From contig NC_085884.1 in assembly GCF_035222275.1 (NCBI RefSeq), positions 3,472,001-3,536,000 on the forward strand: DNA of 64,000 nucleotides, written 5' to 3'. The notes beneath the pieces were generated by a model, which saw nothing but the letters and a program-made list of their open reading frames with translations, was not told the DNA's origin and did no database searches. Origin of the DNA: Podospora bellae-mahoneyi. Taxonomy: Eukaryota; Ascomycota; Sordariomycetes; Sordariales; Podosporaceae. Each line of letters opens with the position of its first letter. Position 1 is the first letter of the stretch. Made by a program: the position numbers and the translations under genes. Below, piece after piece: positions 1-13,700 of this stretch.

Positions 1-2370
1 GACAGAAACATTCTGTGACTCCTTGTCAAAGCGTATTCAGTGAGTTTCAGATGTGTTGTGTTCATTATGACTTGATTGCTTTGGCACCGTAGGTAAGGAT
101 GGCTTTAGCTTGGCTACCCACCTTATGATTCCTCTTTTTTTTTTTTTTTGAGTGGACAAACAGGCCATGATAGTTCAAGCGAGCATTCCACGTCAGATGG
201 GCAACGACAAACAATGCCTGTCATGGGTGCAAGTAGAGCCCAACAGTTCGTCTTGAAAACCCAGCCGCTCTGAACATTTGGGGACAGAAAATGATTTCCT
301 CTCCCATCATCATCATCATCATCATTCTCATCAGACTTGGCCTCGGCGGAACTTTCTTGAAGTCTTCAGCGCTCTCTTATTCAACCAGGCATTAATCAAG
401 TCTCACGGACGAGTGTGCGCGGTTCTTTTTACCCAAAACACTGGCGCTGAAATCATGGATTCTACCGCTTTTTGACCAAACTGTAGAGGATTTGGCTTAA
501 AAAAAAAACAGCAGGTCAATCCTAGAGTCAAACCCGGCAGCTCTACCCGCTTTGAGAGAGTGGGTTCTTGAGCGGGCTGATAGCGTCCCCTCCATCTCCC
601 CAAGAACCAGGGAGGAGGCTGGATTCTCTTTGCAGGTTGAATTTGGCACTCAAAGGACGACCCCAAGCGGGCCGGTGCCTCCAATCGTTTCAGCGACTTT
701 CGCCGCCCCGACGCAATCAATCCCTAGGCCCTTTCCTCCCAGTGGACAAAGTTGAATCGCATTTGGAGCCAATCGATGGGCTGGAGAAATGGTGGGAGGA
801 CAACTCTGCCGCACTCACCAAGAAGCCCAAGGAAGAGTTCAGGAAGTTCGGTGACCGAGAGGCCGCAGCATTTGCTGATGGTCAATGTCAACCTTCTCAA
901 GCAGACCCTGCGGAGCTCCGAAAGAGATATTGCGACCTTCCTTCAAGGCACCATTCCGACACCGTATATGGTTAAGCTGTGTAAGCTCCCCTATTTTGTA
1001 GCCCGTAATATGCGTGACATTGAGGTGGAAACTGCGATTAGGGCATTGAGGTATAATTATCACGGGTCTTGGTTATTCGGAAATGTCTTTTAACCATCTC
1101 AGCTACCAACGCATTTTGCTTCAAAGCCCGGCGTTTTTATTGGTCTTTTCCTAAACATGGGAAAAAGACCATGTCTTCGAGAATCAAAAGTGGCGTTCTC
1201 AACCCTGAGAAGAGTCACGAGTCGATCGGTGTCATCTCAGGGCAGGTCGGAAACTGGGGGGGGGGGTTCCTGGCTGAAGAAGCTGGAGGCACCAGACGAC
1301 TCCGCCTACTAACCCTGCCACGCCGACCGAAGCCTCCCCAGCCCAGCAGGAGTGAGGGAAAATAGACCGGCACAACCTCCCGAGCCAGCACGGCAGTTGC
1401 CTCGGAGGCCCCCTATGCCTCCTTTTGATCCTCCTGCCTCTCCAGCGAAGATAGCGGAGCGGACAGCGACGGCGACGGCGACAGCGACAGCGACAGCCAT
1501 CGAGGGACAGTCACAGAGGGACAACCGCTCGAGGAAGGGCCAACAACAACGGCAGCAGGCGCTGGGGGCGAGGGCCTGCGAGAGACTGACCGTGAAGGTC
1601 AGCAGGTTTGCGGCCGGGCCCGACAATGGTTAGTGAGCGGAGCTGTCTTATGCTTTGGAAGTTAGCAGGTACCAGTAATGGAGTGTGGAAGTAAAGGATG
1701 GACAAAAACCAAGGCATTTTCTGTATGTAACAAAGGGGTTCAAGACCTGGGAGCAAGATTTTATTCTTAGACGAATTAGCGAAGTGGTGGTTTAATAGAG
1801 CATATGTCCACAGCGAGCAAGGTTTCATGATTTCTGCTGCCCTCATCAGTGTACCCTCTCATGCATGTCACCACATCCAAGTTACTCTTAATCATCCAAA
1901 CCTTCGGGTTATTCCTTCTTCTTCCTCTCATATTTTACTAACTATCCGTTGTTTACATACAACTATTCCCTCCCCCCAACATATGTATGTACACCCCTTC
2001 CCTTTCCCCCTTCATGTTATGTACAACCCTGTCATCTCCCTCACCCCTGATCACCATCAACTCAAACCTCAAAAAAACATACATCCATGCAGGTATTATT
2101 CCCTTCTCTTCCCCCCCTTGTTGAAACTCAAAAACGCCACATCATGTATGTCCCTAAAACTCAAACGCACAAAAACTAAAAACTTGGCTTTTTCGCTTCA
2201 GGGGTATTCTCCTCTTTGCTTCCCTATCCTTATCCATTTCCCATCCCGTATTGCTCTGTACCGTTCAATGTACCCAACCCTTGTAAGCTACCACACTAAA
2301 ACTCAAAAAGAAACCCGTGCCCTTCATCATCCATCTGTCATGTCTGTACCCATATCATCCCACCTGGTTC
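1..2370. other. Non-coding stretch downstream of the WOPR gene
   Basis: No complete gene is visible here. The stretch holds an ATC microsatellite (about 305-326), a GAC/GGC hexamer-like repeat (1461-1499) and a doubtful coding-like fragment (740-1000, listed separately). The last ~550 bases (1827-2370) are strongly pyrimidine-rich on the plus strand. They lie directly after the stop codon of the minus-strand WOPR gene, so they may be its 3' UTR (inference). Confidence 0.55.
740..1000 (+). pseudogene. Possible degraded coding fragment, unknown family
   Basis: Between about 745 and 850 one plus-strand frame reads like real protein (acidic and lysine-rich, with a GLEKWWEDNSAALTKK stretch). From about 875 to 975 a different frame reads like protein (LLKQTLRSSERDIATFLQG). 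The two frames are not joined by an evident intron, and both close soon after 975. This is what a frameshifted gene remnant would look like. No family was recognised, and chance open frames in GC-rich DNA are a real alternative. Confidence 0.25.
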
Positions 2371-3900
2371 CTACCCCCGAAAGTTACTGTTCAGCTTCCC
2401 GATGCTCCCCGCCTCCACCCTCGCAAAGTCATGAATAGCCGGCAATTGCGGCGGCCTCCCAACCCCCCCATGCGCCGTCCTCGGCGAGCTATTCGCCGAA
2501 TTCGACCCGCCACCCACCGACGGCCCGGCACTGTTAGGCTCAGACGACACCGCCGAGGAGGCGTTGGTCAGCGGCGGGGTAGGGTGAGAAAGCAGTGCTG
2601 ACAAGCTCGCTTTTGTGCTTGCGCTTGTTGGATCACGGTTTCGACCGTCGGAATTTGGCGAGACAGAAAGGGCCCTGTTGGGAGGGCTGGCCGTGTGTGT
2701 GGTGATGATTGGACGCATTGGTGGTGGCTGTTGGTGCTGCTGGGGTGGTTGGACTGGGGCGAGCTGGATCCCACCATTGAGAGCAAGTCTCGGGTCCGAG
2801 ATGGCTTCTCTGGCTTTAGCTTGAAGCTGCCGAGATCGGGGAGAGCCAAGAGGTGCTATTCTGGGTGGTGATAAGATGGGTGTTGAGACAGATCCTGGCT
2901 GGGAGTATGGGGGGTGGTGAGGCGGCTGAGATGGAGTTGGGGCGGGAAGAGGGAGCTGAGGCGGTGGTTGTGGTGGCCGCTTCTGAGGCAGTTGCAATGG
3001 TGGAAGAGTGGGCGCTCTTTCTCGCTCGTACTGGTGATGATTTGCCGAGTGATATGGCTGTTGAGGTGGTGGAGGTGGTGGAGGACCATATTGCAGCTGG
3101 GGAAGATGGTGACCGTATGGTGCTGGATGGGCACCAGGATGAACTGGGTGGCCGGGGTGGTGGTGACCATTGTATGGATGACCGTAGGGCGGTGTCGTTC
3201 CCGGCGACGGTGGCCAGGGTTGATAATGGCCGTGGTGAGCGGGATGCGGGGCATATCCCGGGTAGCCTGGGGGAAGATGATGAAGCTGCTGTACCTGTGG
3301 TGGGTAGGGCGGCTGCTGCATCGGCGACCGTGTCAAGGCCGATTGATCGTTCAGGCTCGACTCGGGGTACATGCCCTTCTGCGGAATGATGCCTCGCAGT
3401 TGGGGGTCGGTGCTCGGTGTCTGCAAGTTCTGTGAATTTCTGGTGTAGTACGAAATGAGGTGAAGATGCTGAGAGTTGGAGGTGGTGATGCTGAACGATT
3501 GCTTCATAAGGCCGTCAGTCTTGTAGCGGTAGCCAGCCGCCAAACTGTCTGGCTCCCCATCATCCTGATCCTCATCACTGCCACGACCAGAATCCGGAGT
3601 TCTCCCAGCCCCCCTCCTCGAGTTCCCAAAACCATTCCCTCGCTTGCCTTCCATCTCACGGTATGTCAAAAAACTCCCAGACACACGGCTGGCGCTCCAT
3701 GACTTTCCATCAGTCCACCTCCGCATGCCAGCTTCCCTCTCATCCCAAACATAAACCGACCCGGATCGAATCTGTTGGCGTTCCTTTTCGGACAGTCTTC
3801 TTTGAACTCTAGGCAAAAGTCCCAGTCGGCAAGCCTCGAAAAGTTTGATGGCGTCGGCAGGCGTCTTGACCATGCCGTGATATGTCTCCATTGTCGTCAT
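2371..3900 (-). CDS. sge1: WOPR-domain transcriptional regulator (Wor1/Ryp1/Sge1 type)
   Basis: Predicted nuclear DNA-binding regulator of 509 residues, uninterrupted by introns. The two halves of the WOPR domain are clear. Residues ~4-82 hold the ETYHG start, the LFEACRLGLLPRVQRRLSEK block and the VWDEREAGMRRWTDGKSWSAS block; residues ~123-150 hold the YKTDGLMKQSFSI block. Between them is a Ser/Gly/Asp-rich insert. The remaining ~350 residues are low-complexity, rich in Pro, His, Gln and Tyr, as in family members. I chose the start at 3900 because it has a CACC-ATG context and begins just before the conserved domain. The frame stays open to an ATG at 4053, but that adds 51 unconserved residues. 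Family members control morphology switching (Wor1), dimorphism (Ryp1) or virulence and secondary metabolism (Sge1). Pac2/Gti1 is the other WOPR clade; the GLLPRVQRRLSEKERQ wording fits the Wor1/Ryp1/Sge1 clade better. Confidence 0.93.
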   Translation of the reverse strand: MTTMETYHGMVKTPADAIKLFEACRLGLLPRVQRRLSEKERQQIRSGSVYVWDEREAGMRRWTDGKSWSASRVSGSFLTYREMEGKRGNGFGNSRRGAGRTPDSGRGSDEDQDDGEPDSLAAGYRYKTDGLMKQSFSITTSNSQHLHLISYYTRNSQNLQTPSTDPQLRGIIPQKGMYPESSLNDQSALTRSPMQQPPYPPQVQQLHHLPPGYPGYAPHPAHHGHYQPWPPSPGTTPPYGHPYNGHHHPGHPVHPGAHPAPYGHHLPQLQYGPPPPPPPQQPYHSANHHQYERERAPTLPPLQLPQKRPPQPPPQLPLPAPTPSQPPHHPPYSQPGSVSTPILSPPRIAPLGSPRSRQLQAKAREAISDPRLALNGGIQLAPVQPPQQHQQPPPMRPIITTHTASPPNRALSVSPNSDGRNRDPTSASTKASLSALLSHPTPPLTNASSAVSSEPNSAGPSVGGGSNSANSSPRTAHGGVGRPPQLPAIHDFARVEAGSIGKLNSNFRG

Positions 3901-6900
3901 GGTGGGCGATAGTGCTTTGGAAGATGTAGGTTGACGCAACCCAGGACCGTTGGGCCAAAGAAAGAGAGACTGTGTAGTCAACCAAGATATCCTCCTTTCC
4001 TCCTCAACCGCAAAACTTATTGCACCACCATTCAGGACTGGAGCCTCGAGCAAGTTTTGTCGACAAGAAGCTTAAAGGCGCCACAGCAAAACCCTATGTG
4101 ATAGGATGTAACCAGTGTCAATGTTTATCCCTTCCTATGGTGGATTCATGAAGAGGCAAGCCGAGCCGATAGCGGGTCCGTGACCTGTGGGAGCGAATTA
4201 GGTAAACGTGAGACGTGTAAGGGGTGAGGGCTTGGCAGAGAGACGACGGGCGTTTTAAGCCTCAGTGTGGATTTATAGCCTTTTTTTTTTTTCTTTTTTA
4301 AGAGATGTGGAGGAGAGGAGAGAGGTGGGCGTGCTAGAGTGACAGAAGCTTGATCGAAGCATTGCCCTTGGCTGGCGATACCTGGCACACGACGGCACAC
4401 GGCAGGCAACAAGCAGCCTTTTGGGCGCATAAACAGCTTCCCACGTCAAACCCCGGGGTGTGGTTCCTCGCCTTGTGTCTTTGTGTCGTCGACCACGTCA
4501 GGCTCACGAGACGCGAAGGGTTACAGCAGCACGGCCATGGGCGGAGCACACACAGTCCCACGCTTCACCATGTCCCCGTCCGCATACACTTGATGGGGAC
4601 GAAGGTCGTGGGGAGTCGTGGGGATACAGAAGCCTGCCCTTTTTGAGATCCGGTATGGAGAATTATCAGGGGATACAGTTGCACTCGCACTTGCACTTGC
4701 ACTCGCAACGCGTTGTTATCTGTGTTTCAAGAGACGAAATAGGAAAGTTGACGAGGAAGAAAACAAGCTGGAAGCGTACCTATCAGAATGTGTCTTGTTT
4801 TTGTTTTGTTATGTTGTGTTGTGTGTTATGTGGGAGCGTGAGTAACCGCTTGTTCAGCGAGCTAGTAAAGGTAACGGCGATGACAGTTAGTCGTGGTGTG
4901 GTGAACGGTGGACGGTGAGACCCAGAGAAATGCAAAAACCGAGAAAAGTGTCTTTAGGTGCAGGGCGATGCGCGCGGGTTGTATCGGGACGTTTCGACTT
5001 ATATCGAGAAAATGACCAAAAAAAAAAAGGCAGTGGAAATAAGGTGCGTGAGGGCACCGCGGTTGGCGGCTGGTGGTGCGGATCCGCTGCAGGCCGATGA
5101 CGATGCGCCCACTGGCACATGGGTGTCTCGGAATGTGGGAGCTTTCAGAAGGGTGTCCCGTTAGAGAGAACCCACTCCAAGCCCACCAAGCACCATGCCA
5201 AGCACCATGCCAAGCCGAGCAATGCCTCAGGTCTGGCAAAACAGCTAGACGGGGGACGTCTTGGTCCTGGCTGTTGGTGCCTGCCTGCCTCTGGGAGATC
5301 ATCAGATGGAAATTGGAGAAAGTGAGGCCGTGAACAGCACCATTTTGAAACAGCCAGATACGAGTATTCCTCCCTCCCTCCCTCTCTCCATCCTTCCCTA
5401 CCTTCGGAAAGATCAAGTCAGTTTTAAAACAATCCGAGTTGATCTGGCACAGGCACAGACACTGATGACAGGTGAAATGCAATTCACCTTCTCATCATCA
5501 CTCGTCCCACGCCCCCCTTCCCCGAGCGGAGAATGCCAAGCAAAAGCCAAGAGGGCCAAGCAGCGAGGCCAAGAGAGCCAAGAAAAGCGGAGCAGGCCAG
5601 ACAGAGGACAGCCAGGACCAACTCCACAGCAAAAAGGCGCGAAGCTCTGTCCCTTCATCCCTGGCCAAAATTACTTCACTTTTTGGTTCAGCACTCCACC
5701 TGTCCAGAAAGTGTGTCGTAAGCTCTTACAGATCAATGAGTCCTACGAGAGGGGAGAAGGGGCCTAGATCTCGCTTCGTTTCTGCCTCCTTTTCAGTCCA
5801 CTAGGCGGAGAGATACTCAGAATTCTACCCAAGCAAGGTGGTGGGTAGGTCCTTGTGTCACACAGGTTGGATGTCGTTGGTCCTGAGATGATCCGTTTAT
5901 GGTTACGAGCAGCTGGTTACGAGCAGTTGCCTCTTGCAGTTGGGTTGATGATGAATCTCCGAACAAAACTCTTATCATCTCACCCATCATCATTATTACT
6001 CCACCAACTGTTGCTGTTATGAATCGCTTGGACCTCGGACCTGACCGGGACTCATCGGTGTAACACGCACACCCCTCCCCCCCCCCCAAATCCACATGTT
6101 GTTGGACCTTGTAGGTAATTGGACTTTTGTTGTGTGTCACAAGAAAGGAGCAGCAGCAGCAACTGAAGTTATTGCAAAGGTCCATTGTCGCACAACGTCC
6201 TGCCGAGCTTTTGTGTTCTTTGCTGTCAATTTACCAGCATCTGGATCGCCACACTAAGGAGAAGAGGGGGGCGCAATGTGGTTATCAATATTCGCAACCG
6301 TTGGGTCCGAGAAGTCCACTTGGTCTTGGTGATTGATATCAATGGCTCCTCCCCCCCAAAGTTCCAAGACTCTTGGGCCACGCACGCCAACACTTGGGTC
6401 CTGCTCAAAGTTTGACTAGTGCCCGCTTCCAGTTCCCTATCCAAGTCTAGCCCAAAACATTATCTCAACGTCCAAAAAGGCGCACGTGGAAAGCTGCAAC
6501 CTGTTCACTTTGAAAGAACAACTGCACTGCACTTGCTGACCCCTTTGTGCTCCCACCTTTTCTCCTCTGTCATCGGAACTAAGCGCTTTGGTTACCTCCG
6601 AAGCCGAAAACTTGACATGTTTTGGACATCTTCTCCCCCCTCCTATTGGGTGTGTGGAATAACCGCCTGATTAGGAAATCTCACTGTCATGTCAGACGTT
6701 ATGTAAAAAGAAGGGGTCTAATCCAGGAGGGAAAAAAAGTGTGAATAACAAAAACGAGAAAAGGCAGATGGACCCCTGTACGGATTTGCCATGGAAATAC
6801 CGGCTTGGGATAGGATTTCAAGCTTATTTCTCTCTCCCCATGCTAGCGTGATTGGCATTTGCCTGGATCACCCTTCAAGCCATCAGCCTTGGCTTCCATG

Positions 6901-7703
6901 CTCCATCCATCATGCCGCCCAATGTTGTGACTCTGGGCCAACTTGGCATCTTTCTCGGATCAAAAGGTCGCTGACAAGACCCCGTGACTCCGAATCCGAA
7001 GAGGGAACTGCTGCCCGCTCCACCGGCTCGCGACGATACACCCCTCTCCTTGAAACCCGCGAGGCGCCGGGTGTGCCGTCAGTCCCGTGTCGTTGACATG
7101 TCCGCCCACACGGACGACCGAGTAAGCTTCGCTTCGCTTAGGACATCCGTACGGGTAAACCTTTTCGAGCGGGTGTGAACACCTTCTGGAAAAGCTGTGG
7201 ACTTGATTACAAAACACCAGCACCCCACATGAGGAGGAATCCCTGTCGCAATTTTGTCTTGGGATGTGCCGTGATGGCCTTGGCCGTTTCTGGGCAACAC
7301 TTTAAACTTGGAGTGTGGCTTGCCGCGAGGTACCGGTACCCTGTGGGGTGTGTGGCACACTGCAGCTAGCAATTCCTCTGCTTGTCTTTGTGGAAGCAAC
7401 AACTGCGAATGTAACTGCACAATGAGAGCCTCGACGAGGCGTGGTGAAGCGTGTGTGCCTCTGATGAAGAAGAAATGTCGTTGGCCATCGTTGTTTGCCC
7501 TGTGGGCAGGGTGTCTGCAGTTGGGCGCCCCATTAGTCAGATCCTTTATCCACTAGCGTACCAAGTGAATCGTATTCGCGTTCCGAAGATGCGAACCCAA
7601 GATCGGAATTCGTCACTGCTCCCGCCCGCCGCGATCCATGCTATCCTGGGGTAGGCAACGGCGGAATATGGTTGCCGGAAGCGAACCCAATTATTTGTCA
7701 ACA

Positions 7704-7745
<42 letters not shown>

Positions 7746-10700
7746 TTTTAGTGTCACTGCCTGAAGTGAGATCAGACAGTTACCATCAATAGTCAGGTCC
7801 TACTATCATTTTCATCTGACTATGTCAACCACCACGGCTGTTGTGCGCCGGAGCCTGGTATCAAAAAAAATGAACAGTCAAGGCGCAGGGACCTTGTGTA
7901 AGTTTGTGCAACAACAGCAACAACAGATGCGGCTGTTGGAAATGTGAGGGCGTGCTTAAGCTTGAAGCTGTGCCTCTCGCCTCTCGGAAAGGTGAGTGAG
8001 CAACAGTGTGGCAGTCGTAATATTTGGCCCAGTAAGGCGACGCCCTCAGAAAGATCCTCGCAGCTTGGCGAGCCAACACATCAGGGCTTTTACATGTTAG
8101 CCCGGAGTATCATTCGTTGTTGGTGCTGTTGGTGACGGCAAAATATGCGTCAAGATCTAGGTTGAGTCTGTGCAACTGCTCCCCGTCGTGTCAGTCACGT
8201 CGATCGAGGCCAGGGGCGGACTTTTGCTGCTGTTCGTGATAAATAAAAAACAAGATGCTTGAGGTCAGCTGAAGTGGTCAATGTTCCGGTCCCGGCTGGG
8301 CACCGCAAAGAAGGCCGGTTTTCCGTCGAGCCAAGGCAGTTTGAAAAAGAGAAGTGGCATTCGGAAGCTTGGCAGTGGCAGCTGTGGATGGTTGTGGGTG
8401 GTGGCACTGGCAGAGCATTGCGCTGAAGGGAAGGTGTGACTGGTATAGAAATGCAGGCCGAATCAGGAGATAATACCTGACGACTAATCATGGCCAAGCC
8501 TCTTGTTGGTTAAGCATGATTTTAAGCGTCAATAGTTTTCTGGGCGTGTCACTTTCCCTCTCTTGTTCGGTGCCTTGGTAATCACTCACTCATCAACCTC
8601 AACAACAACAGCAACAACAACAGCTACAACAACGTGTCAGAAGTCTCCGCTGGGGAAATTCCCTTTTTATTTGTGCCTCAGTCTGACCAAAATGCCGGAA
8701 CCCAATGGCAGCAAGCCGCTTATTCATCAGTAAGGTACGCGGATACGGTAATTACGGGATACCAAGCTTTGCGGCGGCCTCCGTCAGCCTCGCATGCAAT
8801 TGAGGGGAACATGTCGTCTGTTTAAGGTTAATAACGCACCAAAGAGCGACGCCAAAAATACACTCCCCGGAACGGCCCTCCTGTTCCCCGCCAAAGCCTC
8901 CGTTTCGATTCCTCCAGTGCTCGACCCAAGCACAGAAACACCAACAGGTTCAGCTCAGCGTCTGACCATGCGGTTGGCATGTAGCACATGGCGGATCGAT
9001 CAGGCGGCTGGCCTGCCATAATAGGTCGCTTGCAATTTACCCATCTTCTGTCTCACAAAGTTGGGCGCCAACGAAGGGAATATCTCGATGGAATACCTAG
9101 GAGGCACCAGTACAACACTCGTCCGCAGTACCGGACGTGCTTCTCGGACGTAAAGCGGAGGAGCCCTGCAGCGGATCACACCCCGACTCGAGGAGCATGG
9201 TTACAGATGATGAGAGATCAACCCTTTTGGGGATGTGAGCTGCCGAGACCGAGCCCCGAGTGCGAGCCTTCTCATGGCTTACCTCACCGACCAACCACGG
9301 CTCCCAAGACGAGTTGGCTTATCTGTCCGAATTGGAAGAAAGCCACCGAGGAAGGTCACAGTCGGACTCGGGCGGCTGGGACGGATACCATGCGACCACG
9401 GGCGGGCCTGTATCTGCTGGTCATCTGGCTGATAGGCTACGATCGTGTGCCCGAACCATCGTACGCCTGACGACGTGCCCTGCCGTCGTTTAACTACTAT
9501 GGCGATAGGTCCTCCGCTCAGCAACACCGCGTACAAGGCTTGCGGCTGCTCGCGTGGGCAAACATACTATGCACCGTGCAACCCCCAACTTGACGCTTGA
9601 GCTGCAGTGCTTGTTTTACGAAGGACTGCAACGGGAAAAAGCTGCATTTCGACATGCCTCAAAGAGCTCACTCAGCGATGAGGCGTACTGTGGCCGTCCA
9701 TTGGACCAACATGTTCTGACCGTAAAACTCGGGTTCCAAGACGACCCCGAAACCTTGGGCACGCCTCATGAAGGGGTGCTGGAGCAATTGCCCAATGAGG
9801 CTGGTCTATAGTTGGATCACCGAAACTGATTCTCCACGAGGCTCTAGCAATGCTTAAGCTTAATTCGACGAGGCCTTTGTTTCCATTCACCGAGGTTACA
9901 CGAGCGTTTGAATTGCGATCCCAAGCCTCAAAAAAGGACAAGGGGGGTTCGTTGCTGGGGAAAAAAGCATATCCTCTTGGCTGCGGGGTTCTCAGCTTCT
10001 TGATTAGGACAAAAATTCTCTCCATGTCACTTTCTTTTTACTCATCGTGTGTGGGCGTAGGCAGCCTCAACCTTCGCAAGTTTACCCCCAGACGAGTTAT
10101 ATACCTTCCGTCGGCAAATCTTGGTCACAAGGTGCCAAACACAATACGAATTATTCCCATTCGTGCAACAAAAATGCGATGTTCTGGAATGTGGGATGGG
10201 CCGAACCCTCAAGTCCGATCTTTCTGCGCCTTTTCTGTTGGTGTTGAACAGCTGACGTCCGTCCTACGAGCAACAAGTTGAACACACACAAGTTGCGACT
10301 GTCACGAGTTCACAACTTGGTTTTCCCCGTCGGACCTTTCGGCCGGTAGGTAGCTACCTGAGTTTTTCTTCAGTTGGCGGTTGGCACCTCAACCCCCAAG
10401 CCCCCGAGTCAGGGGCACAAATCCGCTGTCCCTTCCCCTACTACTGTGTATAGCAACAACGCCCACAGCATGCCTTGGCGTATCTAGCGTATCGCTGCAC
10501 GGGTTGCACAGGCCGTATGCAGTGACAATGAATGGTCAATCGGCAAAATCGGATCAGATCCCATCATCAACAACATCGCATTGAAAGAGCAACTTTTGAA
10601 CCTACCCACCCACCCAAAACTTTGTGCGACACAAACCTCTTTCTTTCATGTTCCCCTCTCTCCTCTTCTGTCACGTCAAGATTGGGGGCTGATCACCGTT

Positions 10701-13700
10701 CGACATCCGCAGCGTAGCACGCTGCTCCTCCGCTCAATATCGGCAGCTGCTGTTGCAGTGATGCAGAGGAGACGGAGTATGCCGCAGCGTCCACAACCTG
10801 TTTTCATTGTTAAAAACCAGCTCAACAAGTACATACAGTGCACGGCTGCAACAAGACATCGAGGAAGGCCTGATAATATGGGTCAAGTTTTGAGGAAATG
10901 GTGTGTGACTTTTGACCATTTTCCCGGATGCTGGATTGCCCAATAGTTCTGAGAGGGGGGAGGCAATAGACAAGACATCAATCACATCACGCCAGGAGAA
11001 AGAAACACCGGATCAAACCCGCGGCCCCCCCCCCACTATGTCTTGTCAACAACAACAGGCAAAAATTTGTGATGATTTACGGTGTTCCTGTTCTAAGAAC
11101 GTGCTCCCTCGTAACCTCTCTACAAGCGGCAATGATCTTCGCTTTTTGGGTAATGTGCTGTAACTACCGAGACCCCCTTTTAACCCCCTTTTTACAAATC
11201 ATGGGAGGGGGGTCTCTGAACCATGACGACCGCCGAACTTTCGCCGGTTGGAGAAAAAAACCGTATCGTGGGCCTGCCCGTCTATGGTTGCAGCGGGCGC
11301 CCATGTCGGTAGAGCGAGAAAAAAAAAAGCTTGAGTTTCGTAAGCTTAACAATGGGGAAGGTGGTAGAGAGGCGGCCTCGGTGAATGGGTGGGGGGGAGG
11401 GGAGTGAACAGAGGGAGGGAGGGATACGTGTCGCGTCGTGACGACATGAGTTGAAGAATGGATGGATGGGGGTGGTCAAGGTTGACAACAATGATGACTT
11501 TTTGCACAGAGGTTTGGCTTGTTTTGACTTTGACTTTGTCCCCCGACTTGGGCCAAATCTTTTCATCCATCAAACGCTGGGTCTTGGTTTGCTGTCTGGG
11601 TTGGGTACGTAAGGGAAACTGACTGTCTAGGTCGTCAGAAACTCCCAACCCCTGGTTCCGACGAAGCAGGATGATTTTATCCCTGAAGGTGACTTTTTTG
11701 TTGGAGCGTCGAAAGAAGGTGTGGCTGCATGATCAACATACACTCCCGGACGGGAAGTCGGGTGAGGCAGGGTTAGGTAGTCAAAAAGGAAAGAATTTCT
11801 TGCCCCACGCGGAAGTGTGAGCAAAGGTTGATCAACCGCCACGGCAAATCACTTATGCAAAATAAAAAAGTGTACCTTGCCTTTGAATAATATCAAGGTC
11901 GGATAAGGGAGGTCACATCGCCTGATATCTATCTCCGCATCGAAGGTCACGGTAGGGTGGATTGATTAAGCTGCTTGCCGCACCACACAGGGGAGGGTGT
12001 ATGGACGGGAAGTTATGCCGTTGAATGATGATCAAGATGGGTGCCCCTTTCCCGCGCCTCCGTTATCGCCGCTTACAACCGGCATGATGATGTGTTTTAG
12101 GGGATTACCGTGGGAATAACGTCGGGGGAAGTTGGGGGGACACATGGGAGGGCCAAGACATCTGCCGGCGTCGGTGGAAGAGGGAGTTTATATGGAAGAG
12201 ATCGGCTCGGCATTCGTGGTATTGTGATGCAGTGGGTGATACTATCGCCACTTGTGTTCTCGGGAAGGACAACGTGGAGCAGGTAGGTGGTGGGTTGTAG
12301 ATGTCGGCGTTTGAGAGGGATGCAACGTCGCCTTTCAGGGTCGACGATATGGTGTCCGCATATGGTGATCGATCGACGGAGAGACGTGGTTATTGCAGAG
12401 GACTTGTGATATCACCGAGGTGTTTGGAAGAAGAAGTGGTGGCTTCTCGGCACTTGATTGCGGTACCTAGGTAGGCACTGATCTCGAGGATGGATGACAA
12501 GGCAGGAGCAGAGACGGGGGGAGTGTTCATCAATACTTTTTGTGTCTGGCCATCAGATATGACGGTGAAATAGGCAACGGTATGTGCAGCAGGGGGTCTT
12601 GCTGAATTGCCAGCAATAAACAAGAACAACAGAACATCTTCCAAGCCTCTCCAAGCATTCAGACTCCCGTTGGAACCTTCATGAGTCTGCCCTTCAACAT
12701 TTACACGTGGCTAATAGGCAGCAGCGAACGAACAGTTCTAGGCACTCGTATTGACAAATGCCTAGACAGCACTCTTTTCCATCTCCAATAACCATTGCAT
12801 CTAGGCATCAAACAACCCACCAACCAACATCCACACGCCCAACCACCCATTCAATATCAACCCTTCAAAAGCCAAGTTTCTCGCCAGCCCCTTTCCCACC
12901 TCCCCAAAACCGCAAACATCTCCTGAGCCAAGCTATACCAAGCACCAACCACCTCTGCTGGCAATATAAGCCCTATGAACTCTACAAAGCCAAGGCAATG
13001 CTTCCAACACTCAACCGCACCTTCTCCGAGGCTGGATAAAGAGACTCTACCTGACCGGTTAAAATACCTTAAGCCCTACTGAAAGCCAAGATGGAATAAA
13101 CACAGGGCCAAGCATTCTCGCGTAAAACGAGAAAACCTAGGTGCCTGCGGCAGAATTAGTCATCCCGTTGTTGTAGCAGCCAACCGAGAACGCCACGCAG
13201 AAAAGGTTGAATTGACGCAGATCGAGATTCAACGCTCTTTGTTGCCTTGGCAGCAAGTAGGTAAGAACACAAGAGATTTTGGTAGTTGATAATTCTGCGT
13301 GTTGTTATGAAGAAGGATGTGAATTGTGTCTCTTGTGATTGGGACGGACTAGGTTTGGGCAACATGAGCATCAATACAGGGGGGTGGAAAGGGTCTTGTT
13401 GATAGGAACATCGTTCATGTGTTTGTAGATGACCTATAATGACACGCCTCTCCTACATAAAATCTGGCAGTATGAGAAAGGTCTCTTTGGTAGGGGCGTT
13501 TCTGGATGTGGAGAGAGAGACAGAGAGAGAGAGGCCTACAAAAGATGTCCGGTGAGCAACACAGCTCAACATGCCCCTTGGTACCTTAGGTATTACTATA
13601 AATCATCATCATCACCCTTTGCCACTGGCCTGCAAAGTTATACAAGCACTGCAACAGACGGGTAGAATCCTTCACCGACGTGTCAAGAAGCCATTATCCA

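Noticed and set aside
1827-2438. Plus-strand open frame of 203 codons
   Set aside because: Pyrimidine-rich Ser/Pro/His/Leu composition with no domain; it lies in the likely 3' UTR and end of the minus-strand WOPR gene.
2853-3389. Plus-strand open frames over the WOPR gene
   Set aside because: They are the reverse reading of the Pro/His/Gln-rich tail of the WOPR protein.
3901-4053. Longer WOPR protein starting at 4053
   Set aside because: The extra 51 residues are in frame but unlike the family, and the ATG at 3900 has better context directly before the conserved domain.
8898-8915. B-box-like GTTTCGATTCC suggestive of a tRNA gene
   Set aside because: No A box, acceptor stem or anticodon arm can be built around it.
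8988-9470. 160-codon open frame in the gene-free region
   Set aside because: Random-looking composition, no domain, no splice-linked extension; treated as chance.
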